This document shows positions 8,444 to 15,258 of a DNA stretch of 64,000 nucleotides, piece by piece (position 1 is the first letter of the stretch; each line of letters opens with the position of its first letter). Source of the DNA: JAJDTT01 sp965116695 (lineage in GTDB: Bacteria > Acidobacteriota > UBA6911 > RPQK01 > JAJDTT01); the NCBI GenBank assembly GCA_965116695.1, contig OZ220706.1, positions 682,001 through 746,000 of the forward strand, given 5' to 3'. Below the pieces are notes generated by a model. That model did not search any database. It saw nothing but the letters and a program-made list of their open reading frames with translations, and was not told the DNA's origin. Position numbers and translations under genes: made by a program.

Positions 8444-9487
8444 ATGAAGGAAAATCTTCCGCTGCTTCCCACGTCGGTCATTGGCAGCCATGCCATTCCG
8501 AGCTGGTTCTATACCGCGTTGGAGGCCATCGAAGCGGGAAAATACGGTAAGACCGACAAACGGGAACTCTACGACGACGCCGTGAGCATCGCCATCCGGG
8601 ACATGGAACGGGCCGGCGTGGACGTCATCTCCGACGGTGAAATGAAGCGATGGCACTTCGTCCAGAGCTTCTACGAGAAGATGGAGGGCATCGAACCGGA
8701 AGAGCCGCTGCGCAGGGTGGGTTTGTACGCGTACGACTCGGTGCCGCGTTACCGTCTCCGGGAGAAGGTGACCGTCCCCCGCGGACTCGGCGTTGTCGAG
8801 GAGTTCAAGCACCTGAAGACCCAGACCGACAAGCCGGTCAAGGCCACCTGTCCGGGCCCGTTGACCGTCACCATTCACCTCAGGGACTCGTCGGTTCGCG
8901 AGTACTACCGGGACCGCCTGGAACTGTTCTGGGAGTTTGCCGAAGTCGTCAACCAGGAGCTCAAGGACCTGGTCAAGGCGGGAGCCGACTACATCCAGTT
9001 GGATGAGCCCTCCTTTGCCATCATCCCCGGGGAACTGAAGGAGTACCTGGACCTTTACAACCGGTGCGTGGAAGGGGTCGATGCCAGGATCGCCTTCCAT
9101 ATCTGCTTCGGCAACCTGGGATCCCGTCCCCGCGGCAAGCGGGAGTACGGACCCATGATTTCCTACCTGCTGGATGCGAAGTGCGACGAGTACGTCCTGG
9201 AGTTTGCCAACCGGGAGATGCAGGAGTTGGAAATCTGCCGGGAACTCTCCAAGGAACGGGACATCGGCGTCGGGGTCATCGATATCAAGTCCTTCTACCG
9301 GGAGACGCCCGCAGACGTGGCGGACCGAATTCGCGCCGCTCTGCAATATATTCCGCCGGAGAAGCTCTGGATCGTCCCCGACTGCGGATTCTTCCAGCTT
9401 CCCCGCTGGATCACGGTCAAGAAGCTGCGCAACATGGTGGCCGGAACCCGGATCGTCCGCCAGGAGTTGACCGGGTCCCCGGACTGA
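8444..9487 (+). CDS. Cobalamin-independent methionine synthase-like protein (MetE C-terminal domain)
   Basis: 347 residues; I chose the ATG with GGAGG ten bases upstream over an earlier TTG. Only the MetE C-terminal barrel is present, not the ~750-residue two-domain enzyme. The zinc ligands appear as FHICFGN (His-x-Cys), a Glu near VLEFANREM and PDCGF (Cys), so methyl transfer to a thiol is chemically feasible. Stand-alone C-terminal homologues use diverse methyl donors or act on other thiols such as coenzyme M. Its place between E2 and a thioesterase suggests a catabolic methyltransfer or C-S/C-C bond step rather than methionine synthesis. Confidence 0.75.
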   Translation: MKENLPLLPTSVIGSHAIPSWFYTALEAIEAGKYGKTDKRELYDDAVSIAIRDMERAGVDVISDGEMKRWHFVQSFYEKMEGIEPEEPLRRVGLYAYDSVPRYRLREKVTVPRGLGVVEEFKHLKTQTDKPVKATCPGPLTVTIHLRDSSVREYYRDRLELFWEFAEVVNQELKDLVKAGADYIQLDEPSFAIIPGELKEYLDLYNRCVEGVDARIAFHICFGNLGSRPRGKREYGPMISYLLDAKCDEYVLEFANREMQELEICRELSKERDIGVGVIDIKSFYRETPADVADRIRAALQYIPPEKLWIVPDCGFFQLPRWITVKKLRNMVAGTRIVRQELTGSPD

Positions 9488-9518
9488 CGCTCGAAGCGGC
9501 AAGAGAAAGAAGGTGGAA

Positions 9519-9926
9519 ATGACCGACGTTCTCAAAGTGGGCCGGACCCTGACGACGGAGCACACGGTCGGCGACGATCTGACCGCGGATCGTTTCGGAA
9601 ATCCGGGTGTCCGGGTGCTGGCCACGCCCGCATTGGTGGCCCTCATCGAAGCCTGCGCCATCCGCTGCGCCGCTCCCACCCTGGCCCAGGGCCAAGGCAC
9701 GGTGGGAACCCGGGTGAACATGCAGCACCTGGCGCCGACGCCGGTGGGCATGAAGGTAACGATTCGGGTGGAGCTAGTGGAGCTGGAGGGCAAACGGCTC
9801 GGCTTCGAGTTCCAGGCTCACGACGAACAGGACCTGATTGCCCGCGGCACCCACGACCGCTTCATCCTCGGGTCCATGGAGCGGTTTCTGGCCCGAGCCG
9901 CCGAGAAGTCAGGTGCCGGCGACTGA
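9519..9926 (+). CDS. Hotdog-fold thioesterase, FlK-like
   Basis: 135 residues from ATG 9519; a GTG six bases earlier is an alternative start. The predicted triad is Thr36, Glu44 and His70, with the same spacing as Thr42, Glu50 and His76 of fluoroacetyl-CoA thioesterase FlK as I recall it. Gly63 and Arg114 also line up with FlK Gly69 and Arg120. The aromatic lid residues of FlK are not evident (GNPG at 27-30), so fluoroacetyl specificity is unlikely. It probably hydrolyses a small acyl-CoA in the pathway. The next gene starts 14 bases before its stop. Confidence 0.78.
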   Translation: MTDVLKVGRTLTTEHTVGDDLTADRFGNPGVRVLATPALVALIEACAIRCAAPTLAQGQGTVGTRVNMQHLAPTPVGMKVTIRVELVELEGKRLGFEFQAHDEQDLIARGTHDRFILGSMERFLARAAEKSGAGD

Positions 9927-10674
9927 TTCGGTCCAACTCTCCATCCGGGACGGAGTGGCCTGGCTCACGCTCAATCGGCCTCAAGTCCTCAACGCCCTGG
10001 ACCAGGAGATGGTCGGGCGTTACGTTCATTTCCTGAACCGGATCCGCGACGACGAGTCGGTCCGGGTCGTGATCACCCGGGGAGAGGGACGCGCCTTCTG
10101 TTCCGGCAGCGATCTGCGCGAGCTGGCGCCCCTCTCGGGGGCCGAGGCTACTTCGCTGGAAAGGGGCTACGGGGAGGCCTTCGGATTGCTCGATTCCCTG
10201 CCCCAGCCGACGTTGGCGCTGGTGCACGGCTACGCTTTGGGGGGCGGTCTTCAGGTCACCCTTTACCATGATTTTCGGATCGCGTCCGGTTCCGCCGTGT
10301 TCGGACTTCCGGAGGTGGAGCTGGGATGGACGCCGCCCTGGTCGTTGGGGAGGACGGTCGATCTGTTGGGGGGCGCCGCCGCCCGGTGGCTGCTTCTGAC
10401 CTGCGAGAAGATCGACGCGACTCGCGCCTACGAGATCGGGCTGGTCAATGAAGTGGTTCCGGACTCGGAGCTCTTGAGCCGGGGCGAAGCACTGGCGCGG
10501 CGGCTGGCGTCGTTTCCGCGGGAGGGTCTGGCGCGGACCAAGGCGTTGCTGCACCGGATGTCGGAGTTGAGGAGCGACCGTTGGGAGGGTGTGGCCTCGG
10601 CCGATTTTCTGGCCTGTTTCGAAGACCGGGAGAGCCGGAGAAACGTCCAGGATTTCGTGAGCCGGCGACGGTAG
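9913..10674 (+). CDS. Enoyl-CoA hydratase/isomerase family protein
   Basis: 253 residues from a GTG inside the end of the thioesterase gene; upstream codons in this frame are shadow. LTLNRPQVLNAL, the oxyanion segment FCSGSDLREL and GYALGGGLQ identify the crotonase fold. Of the two hydratase glutamates, the second is kept (GLPEVELG) but the first position reads Gln (GGGLQ), so it may isomerise, hydrolyse or cleave rather than hydrate. The stop codon TAG is also the first three bases of a dispersed hairpin element. It is the last gene of the plus-strand run. Confidence 0.85.
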   Translation: MPATDSVQLSIRDGVAWLTLNRPQVLNALDQEMVGRYVHFLNRIRDDESVRVVITRGEGRAFCSGSDLRELAPLSGAEATSLERGYGEAFGLLDSLPQPTLALVHGYALGGGLQVTLYHDFRIASGSAVFGLPEVELGWTPPWSLGRTVDLLGGAAARWLLLTCEKIDATRAYEIGLVNEVVPDSELLSRGEALARRLASFPREGLARTKALLHRMSELRSDRWEGVASADFLACFEDRESRRNVQDFVSRRR

Positions 10675-10694
10675 GAGGGGACTGTTAGTCCCCC
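10672..10694 (+). repeat. Dispersed hairpin element, pentaloop type
   Basis: TAGGAG precedes the stem GGGGAC, loop TGTTA and stem GTCCCC. The leading TAG is the stop codon of the crotonase gene. The same design recurs near 24289, 27204, 27291, 32110, 35156, 49248 and 50720. Confidence 0.75.
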
Positions 10695-10737
10695 GAAATT
10701 CTCCTTGGTTTCCGAACGATTCGGCGGCGGGAAAGTG

Positions 10738-10876
10738 TAGAGGGGGGACTGCCGTCGTCCTTACGCCACCTTGAATCGGCGCCTGAAAGACGCCGATCCA
10801 ATCGGCGGCAGGATGCCGCCGCTCCCGGCGGCAGGATGCCGCTGCTCCCGGCGACAGGAATGTCGCCGCTCCTTTC
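10738..10876. repeat. Cluster of hairpin elements
   Basis: A degenerate GGGGGGAC copy is followed by four hairpins: TCGGCG/CGCCGA (10778-10797), CGGCGGC/GCCGCCG (10803-10821), a near copy with one mismatch (10826-10844) and CGGCGAC/GTCGCCG (10849-10868). Read on the minus strand the last three carry GGAG or GGGAG 5' flanks and ATCCT or ATTCCT loops. The cluster lies between two convergent genes and could also terminate both transcripts. Confidence 0.75.
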
Positions 10877-10882
10877 GCTCCT

Positions 10883-12022
10883 TTACCGCAACAGGTCGCG
10901 GGAGATGATCTCGCGCATGATCTCGGACGTGCCCGAGGCGATGGGCCAGAGGCGGTAGTCCCGGGCGAAGCGCTCCACGGCGTACTCCCGCATGTAACCG
11001 TAGCCGCCGTGCATCTGGACGGCGTGGTAGGCGACCCGGTTGGCCATCTCGGTGGCGTAGAGCTTGGCCATCGACACCACGCGGGTGCACTCCTGGCCCG
11101 ACGCGAAGCGGGAGGCGGCGTGGTAGGTCAGTTGCCGGGCCGCTTCCGCCTCTGTAGCCATGTCGGCGAGCCGGTGGGCCTGGGCCTGGAACCTTGCGAG
11201 GGGCCGGCCGAAGGCGTGGCGCTGGTTCAGGTACTCGGCGCAGTCCTCCAGAGCCTGTTGGGCGGCGGAGACGCACAGCACCGCCGCCATGAGGCGTTCC
11301 CGTTGCAACCCCGAGACCAGTTGCGCGAACCCTTGTCCCTCCACTCCCAGGAGGTTTTCTCCAGGGACGCGGACCTCGTCGAAGACCAGTTCGGCCGTGT
11401 CCGAAGCCAACATGCCGGTCTTCCGGAGCTTGCGGCCGACGCTGAATCCGGGGCTGTCCCGCTCCACCAGGAACTGGGAGAGGCGCTCGCGGCGGGGACC
11501 GTCGTCCCGGGTCCGTGCGGCCACGAAGTAGAGATCGCCGTTCACGCCGTTGGTGATGAAGGTCTTGGCGCCCGTCAGGACCCAGTCGTCGCCGTCGCGG
11601 ACCGCCCGGGTGGAGAGGGCCGCCATGTCCGATCCAGTGTCCGGCTCGGTGATGGCCAGGGCGCAGATCTTCCGGCCCAGAATGATGTCCGGCAGGTAAC
11701 GCCGTTTCTGGTCCTCGTTTCCGTAGTGGACCAGCCAGGGGGAGGACATGTCCGTGTGGACGATGACGCCGAAGGCCACGCCGCCGGAGCGGCAGCGCGC
11801 CAGCTCTTCGGCCAGGACTACCGACATCCAGAAGTCGGCGCCGCCGCCGCCGTATTCCGGCGGGTACTCGGCGCCGAGAAAGCCCAGTTCCCCCATTTGC
11901 TCGAAGAGCGAACGGGGCGTTTGCTCCTTCTCTTCCCACTCCTCCACGTGAGGGAGGATCTCCTCCTGCACGAAGCGTTTCAGAGATTCTCGAAAGAGTT
12001 CGTGGTCTTCGGAAAAGGGCAT
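10883..12022 (-). CDS. Acyl-CoA dehydrogenase
   Basis: 379 residues, the normal length. The FAD/substrate segment ALAITEPDTGSDMAAL, the mid-region TGAKTFITNG and the C-terminal QMHGGYGYMREYAVER and GTSEIMREII are diagnostic. The position of the MCAD-type catalytic Glu reads Ser (ASGTSEI), as in branches that place the base elsewhere. It oxidises an acyl-CoA to the 2-enoyl-CoA and feeds electron-transfer flavoprotein. It lies 31 bases downstream of the acyl-CoA ligase gene on the same strand, so the pair likely activates and desaturates one carboxylic acid. Confidence 0.9.
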   Translation of the reverse strand: MPFSEDHELFRESLKRFVQEEILPHVEEWEEKEQTPRSLFEQMGELGFLGAEYPPEYGGGGADFWMSVVLAEELARCRSGGVAFGVIVHTDMSSPWLVHYGNEDQKRRYLPDIILGRKICALAITEPDTGSDMAALSTRAVRDGDDWVLTGAKTFITNGVNGDLYFVAARTRDDGPRRERLSQFLVERDSPGFSVGRKLRKTGMLASDTAELVFDEVRVPGENLLGVEGQGFAQLVSGLQRERLMAAVLCVSAAQQALEDCAEYLNQRHAFGRPLARFQAQAHRLADMATEAEAARQLTYHAASRFASGQECTRVVSMAKLYATEMANRVAYHAVQMHGGYGYMREYAVERFARDYRLWPIASGTSEIMREIISRDLLR

Positions 12023-12053
12023 GAAAGGTCAGTTTTCGGAGATCGGAGGAGAA

Positions 12054-13688
12054 TCAGCGGCCCTTCTTCTCCAGCTCCCGCCGCCGGAGTTCGTTGCGCC
12101 GAATCTTTCCGCTGATGGTCTTGGGCAGTTCTTCGACGAACTCCACCTGGCGAGGATACTTGTAGGGAGCGGTGACGCTGCGCACGTGGGCCTGGAGTTC
12201 CCGGACCAGTTCGTCCGAGGGGCGGGCCGCCTGACCGAGCACGACGAACGCCTTGATGATCTCTCCCCGCAATTGGTCGGGACTCCCGACAACCGCCACC
12301 TCCGCCACCGCCTCATGCTCCAGCAACGCCGACTCCACCTCGAAGGGCCCCACGCGATAAGCGGAGGTGTTGATGACGTCGTCGGCTCGGCTGACGAAGT
12401 AGAAGTAGCCCTCCTCGTCCCGGGTCGCCCGGTCTCCGGTCATGTACCAGTCGCCCACGAAACAGTTGGCGGACGCCTCCGGGTTCCGGTAGTAGCCGCA
12501 GAACAAGCCGAGAGGCCGTTCGGGACGCACCCGGATGGCGATTTCCCCCTCCTCTCCGGGACTGAGTTCATTCCCCGAGTCGTCCACCACGCCCATTCGA
12601 AACCCGGGCGAGGCGACTCCCATGGAGCCGGGCCGGTATTCCATGCCCGGAAACGTGGCCACGCAAAGGACGGTCTCAGTCTGGCCGTAGCCCTCCCAGA
12701 TGTGATGGCCCATGGCCCCCTTCCAGGTGGCGATGACCTCGGGGTTGACCGCTTCCCCGGCTCCCAGACAATGACGCAGGGCCCGGGCCGGCCACCGGGT
12801 CAGGTCCTCCTGAACCATCATCCGATAGGCGGTGGGAGGGGAGAAGAAGGTCGTGATGGGGTGCTCGTGGAGCATGCGCAGCGTCCGCTCCGCATCGAAA
12901 CGTCCCCGGTGATCCCAGATGAAGATGGCCGCCCCCATGTTCCAGGGCGCGAACAGGCAGGTCCAGGCGGCCTGGGCCCATCCCGTGTCCGACAGCGTCC
13001 AGTGGAGGTCCGTGGGGCGGTTGTCCAGCCAGAACTTGCCGGTGATGATGTGCGCCTTCGGATAGCTGGCGTGGTCGTTCAGGACCATCTTGGGAGGTCC
13101 GGTGGTCCCGGACGTGAAGTAGACCATGAGGGGATCGGTAGAGAGGTTCCGGGGATGGTCCATGCTCGGAGAGCTCTTGGCCAGCAGGTCCCCATAGCCC
13201 AGACAGCCGGAACTCCCACCCACGACGATGACATGCCGCAGCCCGGGGCACTCCGGGCGCACGGCTTCGATCCTGTCGGCGTTGGCGGCATCGGTCACGG
13301 CCACCGAAGCCCCCGAGGCGTTGATCCGGTAGACGATGTCCTTGTGCCTCAGCAAGGTGGTGCCCGGTACGGTGACGGCCCGGGCCCGGATGCCGCCCAG
13401 GAGGACCTCCCACCATTCGACGATCCGGGGGAGCATGACGAAGACCCGCTCTCCCGTTTCCACGCCCAGTCCGGCCAGAGCGTTGGCGAAACGGGTCGAG
13501 GATCGGGAAAAGTCCCGGAACGTCACCTGCCGGAGGTCTCCGGAGTCGCTGACCCAACGCATGGCCACCTTCTTGGGATCGGCGGCCCAACGGTCGAACA
13601 CGTCGAAAGCCCAGTTGTAGCGCTCGGGCCGGGTGAGGCGAAAACTGGCGTAGGTCTGCCGGTAGTCGCCGATCTGGTAGGTGCTCAT
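12054..13688 (-). CDS. Acyl-CoA synthetase (AMP-forming), medium-chain/acetyl type
   Basis: 544 residues of the ANL adenylation superfamily. The phosphate loop is YFTSGTTGPPKMV, the adenine motif YGQTET, followed by TGD (YMTGDRATRDEEGY) and the C-terminal catalytic lysine in TISGKIRRNEL. Overall form resembles acetyl-CoA synthetase-like medium-chain ligases (WTLSDTGWAQAAW). It forms acyl-AMP and then acyl-CoA. It is upstream of and probably co-transcribed with the acyl-CoA dehydrogenase. The acid activated is unknown. Confidence 0.88.
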   Translation of the reverse strand: MSTYQIGDYRQTYASFRLTRPERYNWAFDVFDRWAADPKKVAMRWVSDSGDLRQVTFRDFSRSSTRFANALAGLGVETGERVFVMLPRIVEWWEVLLGGIRARAVTVPGTTLLRHKDIVYRINASGASVAVTDAANADRIEAVRPECPGLRHVIVVGGSSGCLGYGDLLAKSSPSMDHPRNLSTDPLMVYFTSGTTGPPKMVLNDHASYPKAHIITGKFWLDNRPTDLHWTLSDTGWAQAAWTCLFAPWNMGAAIFIWDHRGRFDAERTLRMLHEHPITTFFSPPTAYRMMVQEDLTRWPARALRHCLGAGEAVNPEVIATWKGAMGHHIWEGYGQTETVLCVATFPGMEYRPGSMGVASPGFRMGVVDDSGNELSPGEEGEIAIRVRPERPLGLFCGYYRNPEASANCFVGDWYMTGDRATRDEEGYFYFVSRADDVINTSAYRVGPFEVESALLEHEAVAEVAVVGSPDQLRGEIIKAFVVLGQAARPSDELVRELQAHVRSVTAPYKYPRQVEFVEELPKTISGKIRRNELRRRELEKKGR

Positions 13689-13801
13689 GAGGCGCCCGAA
13701 GCTACCAAGCGGACGTCGAAACTGTCAAGAATCGCCGCCGGCCTCGCTACCCACGGGGCCGGCGGACGATATGCGGGGGGATCGGAGGGAGCCGGCCGGG
13801 G

Positions 13802-14287
13802 TTATTCCCGTTTGGCCAGGTCGCGGTCCACCATCAGCAGACCCATGGGTTCACCGTTGCCCCATCGCAGTTGAGCCGCAACCTCCGAGACCGATTTTTC
13901 CTCTTCGACCTGCTCCTGAATGAACCACTGCAGTTCCACTCCGGTGGCCAGGTCACCCTCTTCGAGAGCCAAAAGATAGAGTTTGTGGATGGCCTTGGTG
14001 ACGCGTTTCTCGTGCTCCACGACCCGATTGAAGGCACTCACCGGGGACGTGAACCCGTCGGCAGGCTTTCCGAGGGTGTCCAGATCAACCTTCGCTCCGC
14101 GGGTCAGGAGGTAGTCGAACAATCTCATGGCGTGCCCGTACTCCTCACGGCTCTGCTCTCTCATCCAGTGGGCGAAACCGGGCAAATCCTTGGAGTCGTA
14201 GTAGGCCGAAAGGGCCAGGTAGAGGTAGGAGGACTCCAACTCCATGTGGATCTGTGTGTTCAAGGCGTGATTGATTCTTCCGTTCAT
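13802..14287 (-). CDS. ftnA: Non-haem ferritin
   Basis: 161 residues from an ATG with AAGGAGA upstream; the frame continues 32 codons further up but into AT-rich control DNA. The four-helix ferritin signature is clear: ELESSYLYL, then REEYGH (Glu and His ferroxidase ligands), VEHEKR and WFIQEQVEEE. It oxidises and stores ferric iron in a 24-mer. The upstream region carries two Fur-like operators, so iron control is likely. The ABC transporter genes diverge from it. Confidence 0.93.
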   Translation of the reverse strand: MNGRINHALNTQIHMELESSYLYLALSAYYDSKDLPGFAHWMREQSREEYGHAMRLFDYLLTRGAKVDLDTLGKPADGFTSPVSAFNRVVEHEKRVTKAIHKLYLLALEEGDLATGVELQWFIQEQVEEEKSVSEVAAQLRWGNGEPMGLLMVDRDLAKRE

Positions 14288-14441
14288 ATCTTTCTCCTTG
14301 TTGATTAATTCGGTCGCATGTTCAAGTCGCGATCTGCAGACTCCATGCCAATGAATGTACATATTAAATGAATGATCTGTCAAATATAACTCATAGTAAT
14401 TAAAAGACTTAATTGAAATCAGACATCAATATCAATGATTA

Positions 14442-14456
14442 TGAAATTCAATTTCA
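14442..14456. promoter_or_regulatory. Fur-like operator 1
   Basis: A perfect 7-1-7 inverted repeat, TGAAATT-C-AATTTCA, in AT-rich DNA upstream of the ferritin gene. The 7-1-7 layout is that of Fur-family sites. Related arms recur near 54256 and 54319. Confidence 0.6.
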
Positions 14457-14478
14457 ATTATAATGGCTATCATGAGAT

Positions 14479-14497
14479 GGAAATGATTATCACTTTC
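14479..14497 (-). promoter_or_regulatory. Fur-like operator 2
   Basis: Read on the minus strand this 19-base site agrees with the classical Fur box at 15 of 19 positions, including the whole TGATAATCATT core. It lies about 190 bases upstream of the ferritin start and 80 bases upstream of the ABC ATPase start, so it could control either gene. Confidence 0.62.
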
Positions 14498-14577
14498 ATA
14501 AAAAGGGTATGTGATGTTAAGTGGTATTTCCCCGAGTTGAATTCGTTCCGCAGTTCCCCATAACCTGTTCCGTCGAG

Positions 14578-15258
14578 ATGACTCCCGTCCTTGCGTTTTC
14601 ACGGGTCTCGAAGACCTACGGAGAATCTGCTGGAGGAGGTCTGACGGCGCTTCACGACGTCTCTTTCCAGGTGTCCCCGGGACGCCGGGTGGCCATCGTG
14701 GGGCGGAGCGGCAGCGGCAAGTCCACGCTCCTTCATCTGGCCGCGGGCATCGACCTGCCGACTCGCGGAAAAGTGGAGGTCCTGGGAAACGACCTCTCCC
14801 GTTTCTCGGACCGCGACCGGACCCTGTTGCGCAGAAACGAGATCGGCCTCGTCTTCCAGTTCTTCCATCTCCTGCCCCACCTGCCGGTGCGGGAGAACGT
14901 GGCCCTCCCGGCACTGGTCGCCGGCGGGAAACCCCGCGATTTCGAGCCCCGGGTGATGGAGTTGCTGGGCCGGGTCGGCCTGGCCGATCGCTCCGAGGAT
15001 CCGGTCAGCAACCTGAGCGGTGGAGAGATGCAGCGGGTGGCCATCTGCCGGGCTCTCCTGCGCCGGCCCCGTCTGATCCTGGCGGACGAGCCCACTGGAA
15101 ACCTGGACGACGAGAACTCCTGGCTGGTCCTGGAACTGATGCTGGAGCTGGTGACCCGGGAAGAGGCCACGCTGCTCTACGTCACCCACAGCCGGGAGCT
15201 GGCGGGACTGGCCGATGAGACCTGGCGGATCCACAGCGGGGTCCTGGACGGCGCATGA
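14578..15258 (+). CDS. ABC transporter ATPase, LolD/MacB type
   Basis: 226 residues from ATG 14578; an upstream GTG in frame is less likely. Walker A is GRSGSGKST, the Q-loop region LVFQFFHLLPHL, the signature LSGGEMQR and Walker B LILADEPTG followed by NLDDENS. The family couples ATP hydrolysis to lipoprotein release or to export across the envelope by FtsX-type permeases. It overlaps the permease gene by four bases (ATGA). Confidence 0.9.
   Translation: MTPVLAFSRVSKTYGESAGGGLTALHDVSFQVSPGRRVAIVGRSGSGKSTLLHLAAGIDLPTRGKVEVLGNDLSRFSDRDRTLLRRNEIGLVFQFFHLLPHLPVRENVALPALVAGGKPRDFEPRVMELLGRVGLADRSEDPVSNLSGGEMQRVAICRALLRRPRLILADEPTGNLDDENSWLVLELMLELVTREEATLLYVTHSRELAGLADETWRIHSGVLDGA

Noticed and set aside
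14288..14577. Mobile-element end suggested by the sudden A+T-rich DNA
   Set aside because: No terminal repeats or target duplication; the Fur-like sites explain the composition better.
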